Position numbers and translations under genes: made by a program | Shown here: piece by piece, positions 1 to 9,200 of the stretch | How positions within the stretch are numbered: the first letter of the stretch is position 1 | Layout of the letters: each line of letters begins with the position of its first letter | Origin: Chloromonas sp. AAM2 | Taxonomy: Eukaryota; Chlorophyta; Chlorophyceae; Chlamydomonadales; Chlamydomonadaceae | Direction of reading: 5' to 3' | Length of the DNA: 11,629 nt | Assembly (NCBI GenBank): GCA_004335635.1 | Contig: QAXH01002999.1 | Span: 1,044-12,672 of the forward strand | Notes under the pieces: model-generated | Database searches by the model: none | Seen by the model: only the letters and a program-made list of their open reading frames with translations | Told to the model about the DNA's origin: nothing

Positions 1-171
1 TAAGCCTCCCCGAATGCCTTTGATGGTGCAAATGTCACGCTGATGTCGTGTAAGCCTCCCTAAATGCCTTTGATGGTGCAAATGTCACGCTGATGTCGTG
101 TAAGCCTCCCCGAATGCCTTTGATGGTGCAAATGTCATGCATCCCAGAATGCCTTTGATGGTGCAGATGTC
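1..171. repeat. 50-base minisatellite, about 2.8 units plus a diverged partial unit
   Basis: Units start at 1, 51 and 101 with the same opening (taagcctccc) and the same core (gaatgcctttgatggtgca). Units 1 and 2 differ at only two bases (cg to ta near 61-62). The third unit breaks down after 137, and a further partial copy of the core lies at about 147-171 with small changes. The array probably extends left of the window. The near identity of units 1 and 2 suggests recent expansion. No open frame or known element end goes with it. Confidence 0.95.
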
Positions 172-570
172 AACAACTGGTATCGTGTGGACGATCATGG
201 TCATTCAGACAAAGTGCACAACGTCCAACACATGCATGTTCGCGTTTTTGCATGTGTTTGGCTTGGCAAGGGAGGGCACCGATTGCACTCCTGTGTCTGG
301 CCCCCGTTGGGCATGACATGACAACTGCCCATCCTGGAATATTGTTCCAAGTGGTAACAAACCCGCTTCACGTTGGCGTACGATTTCTAGGCATCGGCCT
401 GTGTAAAACAGCCAAGCGCCCCCCCATGTACAATTGCATGTGATCCGTGGACTGCTAAACATGCAGGGCATCATGGCCTGTGAGACATCAAATGACTGCC
501 CGCACAGTCTTGCACCACTGCTTGCCACAGCCTGACCGCATTGATCATTGAATCAACCTCTCTTTGTAAT

Positions 571-610
571 AGTGTGAATAGCGATGAAATAGCGTAAATA
601 GCGATGAAAT
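571..610. repeat. Two-copy 20-base tandem repeat
   Basis: Bases 571-590 and 591-610 are near-identical; both end in aatagcgatgaaat and differ only in the first half (agtgtg against agcgta). It is AT-rich compared with its surroundings. No function is apparent. Confidence 0.85.
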
Positions 611-1251
611 CTCTGCTGCAATGTGCCTGGATTACACAGGCTGACGCACTACAGGCGAGCATCAAAGCCAATGTAGACTGGGTTTGATACCGACCGTACA
701 GACTGCCAGACTGATGCTATTAGCAAAGAAAAGATCGGGCCCTGCACTGCTTGTCTGGTAGACACCAACTGCCCAGGATGCTGCAGCACCACACAAGTTT
801 TTGGGGCCGTAGTCAGAGGCACTGCTTGCTTGTAAGTGCTTCCAACGTCAACGTAAATAACGATCATCACAGCAACCGGCTCCTCGTCAAGCAGCCATCG
901 CATGCTGCGCCCAGTGCATGACGCTCCGACTGGCAGTAAACTAACTTCACATTGGTATCCGGCCGTGTAGGTGAAATTTTTGCAATTTGCGCAAGTAGTT
1001 GATTTGCGTTGGACGTGCTACATGGTGTGCAATCCCTCCTTGTAAGCCTCCTCCTTACGGCCCACAACTGTAACACATGCTATGGAGCCCAGAGCCACAG
1101 CCCGCCTGAACATGAGAACCACACACAGCACTTACAACACTGGTTCCAGTGGCATTTCCAAAAATTGTCCCAGAACCGGCAAACTTCTTTTTTCTGCTAT
1201 GTCATTGAGCTTGCATGCAAGTGTTGGCGAGGCGCCGTGCATGCATACTAC

Positions 1252-1263
1252 CCAACCAATAAG
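1252..1263 (+). promoter_or_regulatory. Possible CCAAT-box-like motif
   Basis: The bases ccaaccaataag contain CCAAT on the plus strand about 480 bases upstream of the proposed ATG. Such a short motif occurs often by chance and no other promoter element is clear nearby, so this is only a candidate. Confidence 0.15.
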
Positions 1264-1736
1264 AAGATGCCAAATTTACCCTGCCAAATGCGCGTAGCAC
1301 ACCGTCGGGCTGCCCGTTGCTGCCCTTCCCTGCGCCTCACGACAAAATGCTGATGGTGTCATTGCTGCCGTTGGTGGCAACAACACGCTGCCGAACATTC
1401 TATCTCCTTTCATCGCAATTCATGATTGTCGCGGGTTTGCTTCACTCAACAAATGTGTTCATCCAGTCGGGATCCAGTCAGACGCTGAGGCGCATCGTGT
1501 TCTGCGTGATGTCCTGTGTGAAGGCAGTTTGGTCTAAGGAATCTGAAGGCTCGCATACTCGAAAAGCTCCACGTTCCAAGCTATGGTAGTTACAACGGAA
1601 TTCTCACTCCACGTCTATCTGACCTCTGACATTCCACGCTTATCTAAGACATGCAGCCCCGACGTTGCGTCTGCCTCTTGGAAAGGCGGACGAGCTCGAT
1701 GATGGCGTGTTGAACAATCCAATTAAAATATTCGCA

Positions 1737-3266
1737 ATGACAAACCCCGCTCCGATTTCTGAAGTTGCATGGCAGCAATTGCCCTCGCTGCCTGCAGAGC
1801 CGGAACCCCCGGCATTCACAGCCGTGCGTTCTCACCCAGGAGTGCCGGCACCCCCAGTATCCGGGGTTTTGACGTATGGGTTGATGGAGGGAGGCGCAGG
1901 CCCTGCCACTCTTCCCATGGGCATCGCACCATCCGCGGGCACTGGATTGGCCGACAATGGCGATGTCGTTGCTGGCGCTGTGGGCCATGGGTCTCATACT
2001 ACTATCGGAGTGCCTGCTCCCATGCCGGTGGGCGACCCAAGCCTCGGATACGGCAGCAGCCAGCCACAACAGCCAGCAACACACCAATCACACTACCCAA
2101 CCAGCCAAGATCTCAACCCTGTGGAGTTTCAACGGCTTTCTGCTCCTGGCACACCACATCTGGATGGGCCAGGCGTGCCCCAGCCTTCCAATGAACCATC
2201 TCCACTAGACGACTGCGGTGAACTTGGAATTGAGCGAGCCCCTTCTCATATCTATACTGGTGGAGCAGATTTTCAGCCTGTCGCATGGACCATTGGCAAC
2301 AATGCTGGTCCACCTGCCAGCCACCTACCTCCCAGCCGGCGCCTCAGCCAACCCCACACGCCCATGCACATTACTTCTCCTCGCACACCACCAGCCTCGC
2401 AGCATCCAGCCATCTACAACCCGACAGAAGCCGCCATCCAACCGTCACTCCCATCCTTGCAAGGCTGGGCAAGTTCTCCTCCCAACCAAGCACACGTCCC
2501 AAGCACAATCGCTCTGCTTACACCATTAGACGCTGTGCCCGTTCCACGGCGTTCAACATTAGCTTCCCCTCCCAGAGCCTCACAAGACCCTACTTCCACC
2601 GTAGGGGGTCCAACTGATGGTTTCATCTCTATTCTGCCACCAGTTTTCACCAACCTGGATCACATGTCACCACGAACTAGCACAACCGGAGATCAGCATG
2701 CGGTGCTCCCAGCATTTCCCCCGTCACATGTCACGTCAGGGGACGCCTCTCCTTTCTCTGGCACAGTCTCTGGCACAGTCGTAGAACACCCAGACTCAGC
2801 CACACCTGCCAGCGGCCTTCTTTCAGGAATGCCTTCAGGCAATCCCTTGAGCCCACCAGCACTCGAACCAGCAGGAGCAGTTGCAGCAGGCTTTCCTGCT
2901 TCAGGACCAGTCTTCCCAGTCGAAAACTTGCATAGCACTGATTTGGGCGCCGTGGAGGGGGCAGCATTAGTGTTGCAGCAGCATTTGGCACGCCAGACAG
3001 ACGCTGGCAACATGGCACACCGCTCCGAGACCGGTTCTGCTGCGCTGCACCCCTCGGCAACGCTGTCAGTGGCTGGAGGGGTGGATGGGGCGCCGGCCAC
3101 AGCAGCACTAGTTGGCAGGGGCCAGCAGCGGAGCAATGCAGGGGCGGTCGCGCCGCCTCTGGAGCTAGCGCCCGCCCGCTCGCAAGTGCCATGGCAGGAA
3201 TTGCATGGGATGCTGTCACAGACGCTGTTCCTGCTGGCGTATGCCATGGACATATTTGTCATTGTG
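1737..3266 (+). CDS. Exon 1: Pro/Ser/Thr/Ala-rich region and first membrane helix
   Basis: The frame is open from 1623 to 3344, far longer than chance. I chose the ATG at 1737 (context ttcgcaATGaca, purine at -3) as the first in-frame ATG. The frame stays open about 110 bases upstream, so an upstream exon could join near 1657. Residues 1 to about 480 are low in complexity, with many Pro, Ser, Thr, Ala and Gly, few Cys or Lys, and no recognised domain; disorder is likely. A small in-protein duplication (SGTVSGTV) lies near 2760-2780. The exon ends in a hydrophobic stretch (LFLLAYAMDIFVIV, residues 497-510) containing an Asp. The donor gtaagt at 3267 is in phase 0. Third positions are mixed until about 2940 and G/C-rich after that. 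Confidence 0.8.
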
Positions 3267-6200
3267 GTAAGTCAAGCCAGGCATCAACTGACGTGTCAGG
3301 CTGCGCCCTGGCTTGTGGCCTGTCGCATCTGGCGGCATTCTTGAGCATGTGAAGTGTGCTGCATGCCGCCGTGCAACTCTGATGCTGGCACGGTACGTCT
3401 GACGTGCACCACAAACAATTGATGTGTTCTTGGGTGGCCCTTGGCAGATTTCTTCAAGTCATCGCCAGGCAAGACATGATTCTTGCTCAGATGCGTGGTT
3501 GTTGTTGACACCACCGTTTGTTCCACTTGTGGGGCGATATACACATCAAAATATACACGCACACATTCACACGCACGCACACACGCACGCGCACACACAC
3601 ACACACACACATTGTTTGCTGCCCTTCAGGTCATGTTTCAGTACGGCTGGCCCGTGTCGATTATGGTTCCCTGCCTGCTGTTCCTGGTGGTTCCTGTGCT
3701 AGCCATGGGGTTGCTGCTGCTGGTGCGCAACGGCTGGGTGACTATATGCGCACGCTACTTCATGACACTGTTGCGAAACGAGACCAGCGCGCTGATGATA
3801 CCGGTAAGCCAACGGACTTTGCTAATTGCTAACGGACTTTGCTAATTGCTAACGGACTTTGCTTGCACTTCATTTTGTTTGCACTGGATTTTCCCAATGT
3901 CAATTAAGGACCTTTGATCATAAGCAGCGGTGTGTGTTGTATATCACGTGCGCACGTGGAGGAGTTGTGCTTTGGGAGGGCGAGTCAGTGTCAAAACAAG
4001 GGGCAGGGCATGGAACATTCGGGGCCAATGAAGAGGGGGCAGCTGGCAGTGGCTACGTCACCTACCCATGCTACTTGTCAACTGGTGCATGCTCTTGCAA
4101 AGTATGTTCACGTTGGGTCGCCAGATCCTACGGCTAGGGGTTGAGTATTTGAATGCGATGTTCAGGCCTGCTTGACTGCTTGTTATATTCATCATGTCTG
4201 TTACACTCCTTTCATTTGTTATGCTTGCCCTGCTTCTGCCTGCAGAGATGGTATGTGTTAGACTTTCTTCGTGTCCCCATAGCATCGCTGCTGATCGGGA
4301 TCATGGCGCTTTTTGGGGGCATGGTCACGTTCTACTGCGTGGTGTGCTTTGCCATCACAGCAGTGGGCTGTGTGCCCGTCATGGACTTCAGGTGTGAGAA
4401 ACTCGGCAATTTGTGCCTCTAACTTGGCGTAGGTTTATGATGCAAGGGTAGCGGCAGTCAAGGTGCCTGAAGCTGGATACCCATGTATACCGAGATGACA
4501 GCCATTTCACAGCCAATGGTTGTGTGTATGGTTGACTACGTCGCAAGGTTAGCAGCTATCAGTAGGCCTGTTTCGTAGCGTTGCTGGTGTGGTCCTGCTG
4601 AACAAGCCAGTGGGCACAGTTGTAACATACCCAGCAGAGCTGACAGTATTAGTTGGTCTGAGGTCTCACATGATTGCGCCATGCGGCCCCTTCCATGTGA
4701 CCCCTTCTGCTGCATTTGCCTGCTGAATACTCCACTGATACTAGGTGTGTCTAGTGCGGCGCGTCTAGTGTGGCGTGTTCATTTCATATCAGGGGTCTTC
4801 TCTTGTCGATCGCTCCATGCTGAAGACAGTTCACAGATGTTGGGCGTTTGTGTCAGTAGTGATCTTGTTGGTTCTCGCTGCAGCACCACGCTTGCCGCCC
4901 TCCTGCCGTTTGGCAAGCCGCGCTTCAAGCAGCGGGACCTGCTGCTGCTGGAGCAGTACAAGGCAACACGATACCTGGTAGAGGTACGGTGTCATCAGCA
5001 TCATTTTCATCATCATTACATGGCTTTCATGGTTCAATCCACGGTATTGCAGCTAGACACAATATCTCTCCAAGAACTACGTGCCTGACAATAGTTAAGC
5101 CAACAACGATGTCAGCATGATCATTATCGTAGCATCGCTTGTCATGTTTCAACCCATGGCACTGTGTTACGCAGCAGCACAAGGTACTGTTCCCAAAATG
5201 TGCACAGGAGGTGGGGGGGAGGGGTAAGGGGAGGGCGCGGCAGGTTTGGCACTCTGTCAACACCCAAAACTTGCAATACGCCACAAACCCCGTAGCAGTG
5301 CAGCACACTCTTCCATAGTACGCACAATGCCGATGCTGCCGCTCTGTGTTTGTTGCCCGCAGCTGGTCATTCACTCGGGTCCGCAGCTGATCATGATGGC
5401 GCTGGCACTCACAGCGGACGTGGACGGGAACGTGGAGGCGCACGATCGCCTGGTGCAGAAGAACGTGGAGCCGCTGCTGCTGGCCGCTGTGCTAGTGAGC
5501 CTCGTTGCGGCTTCGCTGAACGTGCTGGACAAGGGCTACCTGCTTATTGAGCAGGTGAGACAAAAGCAGTTGGCAGAACTTCTTTCTAACCCAGTTTGTC
5601 CTTCTGTTGGTCATCGCACATTGGCTGTCTGTTATGTGACTTTGGGCAGCTTCAGCATAACAGGTGCAGCTGGCTCGGCAGAAGCAGGTGGTCAGGGCCG
5701 ACTGCCCAGTCCAGTAGGTGCTCCAAGCCCTCTCACAGTCTCTTCACCTCCAAACCCTTTCAGCTGTTACCAGTCGCGTCAAAGGACACTTCCTTCCATC
5801 GGTCACAGCACACGTCCAACGCGCGATCCAAGCCGTTCACAATGGATGCATGCCAACAGCCTGCCGTATCATTCCACGCTCGGTCGTGCCAAGCCCTTGT
5901 ATGATGTGCACACACATGTTCACGCACATGCATGCTGGATGCATTGAAATTCCGTGAACCACATGCGTGTCCCTTGGAAAGTCCAAGTCAATTTGCCCTG
6001 TCATGCTCGCATGCACATACAGCTTCACCTGGCTGCCCGCCGTGGCATGCGCTCCGAGGCGAGCATGCGTGGCAAGTGGGGCCGCATGGTGGCATGGGTG
6101 CGCGCAGCCGGGGAGGCCGTGGATGACCAGGAAACGGGAGAGGACATAGAAACAGCCAATAACGGTACGTGGGAGGCGTTGACACTCGCTGGTTGATCGA

Positions 6201-9200
6201 ATTGAAGTGGCAACATTAGCGAGCACATGCAAGGAATGAATGTGAACGGGGTGGGCGGTGGGAGTTTTGCATATTGAGCATTATGAGAATGTGTTGATTG
6301 AACGGGAGAAGGGATGGCCTCACTGCATCACGTATGTGGAATGACCAGAGACAGATGACAGTGGACATGACGTATGTGAATAATGTGGAATCATCGTGTA
6401 TGTGGAATGACCAGAGGAATGACTAGCAAGGGCTGGATTTGCCTATCAAGGTCTGAGGTGAATATATAACCAAAAACTACGGTTCCATCTGAGGTTTCCA
6501 ACCGAGGTGAACTGGTTCCACAGCCACCACCCGCAGGCCATGTCCGTCAGTTGCTATGGTTGTGGTGTCAGAGCAAGCACTGAACACGTGCGTTTCGGTT
6601 GTCTCATCCTCCTGTGTCATGGTATTCCGACATGGTGCTCTCCACGGCTCCCCCTGAATGCTGCATAGCTCAACGCTTTTGATTAGGTCATAGGGGGCTG
6701 GTCACACAGTATCGATTGGCAATTTTGCACAGACTTGATAATGCGAACGCAAATGGCGGTCACACGAGCTTTTGCGTCCGAATTAGATCAGCTCAACATC
6801 CAGTTTTCTTTGGATTACGATTCAGAGTCAATCCAGAACCCAGTCACACTACTTGTTGCCTTTCGCAGCCTTGAGCACGTGGTGCGCTTTCCGTCTCCAT
6901 TTAAATGCTGCATGGCTCAACTATGCATGGCTCAACTACCGCTCCACATGCCTCAAGGGCGTGTTCAGCCAGTCGCTTTGCTCCTTCCCTCGTCCTTCAT
7001 CAGTCCCTGAGTTGCGGGACACAGACCTCATGCACGTTGCGCATCAACCCGGATGTGAAACCAGAACAACAAGAACTCGGTCACTTTGCTGTTTCCCTTG
7101 TGCAGACAGTGACCTGGGCGAGGACCCGAGCGCCTCCCGCATGGCGTGGCTGCTGGGGGGCCTGTCCGCCACCCAGTCCTGGATGAGGCATGTCAGGGAG
7201 CTGCTCAGGCTGCAAGGAGCGCACAGGTGACTTGCTTCGTGGGTTGTGGTTCCTGACGGGCAGGGGATTGGGCCAGTTCCAAGATAACATTGCAAGCCGC
7301 GAATTCAGCAGGACTTGAAGTATACCAGGGGCATCAGCGCATGGGGGTTGGTGTTCAGCATGTGACTGGGCGGGACGGATGTGGTGGACAAGCCTTTTAG
7401 CCAAATTCGAAAGCAGCTGGCTGTTTAACTACAGACTTCAGGTCTCGAGACCTGGGGCGCACAGTCAAGCTGCCAAGGGGGGTGGGCCTTTTTTTGTATT
7501 TTTAATTCAGTGTTGTGATGTACCAAAGCAGCTACTTTGCCATAGCAAAGCAGACGACTAGTCATTACATAGTGTGCTAATCCATAGTGAAGCGCTCAGA
7601 CCTTTCGTATCCAGGCAACAGAACGCCGTTGTCACAATCAGCGTCCAGCCGTTTCTAACAGCTCTGGTGATCCAAACGTGTCTGCCCAGCACGGACTGGT
7701 CTGGACCAGCCATGCACACGCAGTCTGTACTGGCAGCTGCTACACTGACTGGGAAGGGGAGAGGGGCACCACAATCAGATTACGAAGGAGCAGGCAGTCA
7801 AGTCTTATCGCAATCTGTCGTCACCGATGTTTCTGCTGCTGTTTGCAGGGTGCCCCATTGTGTGATCGACTCCACGCTGCAGCACATGCTGCGCTCCACC
7901 TCCCACTTTGTCATGGGGTCGCCAGAGACGCTGTCCACGCTACCTGAGGAGCGGTCTGTGCCCGGCCTGGGCATGGGCGACACCAGCCCCGGAGGCACGT
8001 CGCGGGTCGCCCCGCCCGCACACACGCCCTCCGGCCGGCGATCCCGTTCCATACCGATCATTGCGCAGGCGAGCATTATAGCAAGCTTTGTCATACCCTG
8101 TGTCATACCGATCATCGCACAGGTCAGCATAGTACAGTCCAATAACCGAGGAGGGTAAAGGGGGGGGGGAGCAAGTATGAAAGAAGAAAAACATTATCTG
8201 GGTCTTGACACAGCACGTAGTACAGCACATGATACAGTTTTTGGGGGGCTGTATGACGCAGTGTGTTGTCATAACATCCCTATGCACGCGGCATGACACG
8301 CGGGATGATTTGCAACCTTTCCACAGACCTGAAAAGTGTGTAGACGAGCATGGCAGGCATGACGCAAGGCTGTGGTAGCATCCTCGCATCAATAGCAGTC
8401 GCCGCCCCATTGCAAGCAATTCAAAAGACGGGTTTGACGTTCATCAGGGAAACGCATCTGGACAGCATACACCTGGCTGAACAGTTGGTGAATCTAGCTT
8501 GAGGTCGTTTTCTGCTGCCCTTCCGCTGCCGTCTCCAGTCTATTCAAGCACATTTGTCTTGATGACATATCAGGCTCAACATGTACTGGCCGCCGATACC
8601 CGTCTTTAACCCCCAGCCTGCATGTCAACCCCAACCCTGCTAATCGCCAGGATTGACCGGTCTGACAGTTGAACACGGAGCTTATTGCCCTCTCAACGAA
8701 TTATTGCCCTCTTCGTTTGCTCATGGTCACCGGAGACGCCAAATGTTGTGGATCGCTGTTGCGCCTCGGCCGTCTCCCGTCTCCGGTGATCATGTGTCGA
8801 CTAGTTGGTTCAATCACGATAAGCCATGTAACGATGATGAAGATGATACAACACTCTCGCAGGCCAAGGCCAGGCACCAACGGTGCGTTCACGATGCTGA
8901 GCGCCTTGTTTGCATGCAGGGTTTCAGCACCCTGGGCGGGCCGCCCGACCCGCCGTCCCACGTGCGCACTGTCACGCTCGTCCCGCACTTCCTGCGGCCG
9001 CCGGGCAGTGGCCGCCTGGCGCCCGCACAGGTGCTGACGGTGGTGCGGGAAGCAATGGCCAGGTGAGAGCATGACGTGCGGCATGATTGGATTAATGACG
9101 GACTGCTCGACGGGCGCACATGACAGGCTGCATGACGGACGGGGAGATGCACACACAGCTAGGTGGATGGTCTCGTCACATGCAGGTCAACTTTATCTGG

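Larger units (their letters stand above)
172..1640. other. Upstream region with no supportable gene
   Basis: About 1.5 kb between the minisatellite and the gene. Open frames on both strands are short, overlap one another and show neither the G/C-ending codon preference of the real exons nor any motif I recognise. A 20-base tandem repeat lies at 571-610 and a CCAAT-like motif (ccaaccaataag) at about 1252-1263. The region may hold the promoter, the 5' UTR or a small upstream exon of the downstream gene. I see no clear TATA box and cannot place a transcription start. Confidence 0.6.
6165..7105 (+). other. Intron 7 (phase 1), longest intron
   Basis: Donor gtacgt at 6165, acceptor cttgtgcag at 7105 (941 bases). 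It carries several dispersed direct repeats: tatgtggaatgaccagag at 6333-6350 and 6399-6416, a 14-base exact tandem copy at 6910-6938, and a diverged pair of about 42 bases at 6633 and 6880. It is rather AT-rich. The open frame at 6735-7010 does not fit any exon join I can defend. An additional small exon cannot be excluded. Confidence 0.65.

Noticed and set aside
1..171. CRISPR-like array
   Set aside because: The 50-base unit repeats without spacers, so it is a tandem minisatellite. The rest of the window is a spliced eukaryotic gene.
649..903. Minus-strand open frame with a YVDVG-like stretch, considered as a reverse-transcriptase remnant
   Set aside because: One short string is not enough. 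The flanking residues show no other reverse-transcriptase blocks, and there are no long terminal repeats or target duplications nearby.
1009..1353. Plus-strand open frame of 114 codons upstream of the gene
   Set aside because: It overlaps another frame over most of its length, lacks the G/C-ending codon preference of the confirmed exons and shows no recognisable motif.
2693..3262. Minus-strand open frame of 189 codons, overlapping a second of 162 codons
   Set aside because: Both lie antisense to exon 1. A G/C-rich, Ala/Pro-coding stretch with few TA-containing codons leaves its complement open. No motif or splice chain supports a reverse gene.
3483..3845. Open frames with His-Thr repeats around 3540-3612
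   Set aside because: The repeats are the CA microsatellite of intron 1 read as codons. Only 3630-3803 has coding character and splice support.
5020..5060. tRNA-like T-loop sequence ggttcaatcc
   Set aside because: No matching acceptor stem, D-arm or A box lies at the right distance. The motif is short enough to occur by chance.
6735..7010. Possible extra exon in intron 7
   Set aside because: The frame does not join exon 7 (phase 1) to exon 8 with good splice sites. It includes local direct repeats and has no domain signal. Exons 7 and 8 join well directly, continuing one acidic linker.
8701..9156. Minus-strand open frame of 151 codons across the intron 9/exon 10 boundary
   Set aside because: It spans intron and exon alike and is the complement of G/C-rich exon 10. 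The sense-strand LRR reading is far better supported.
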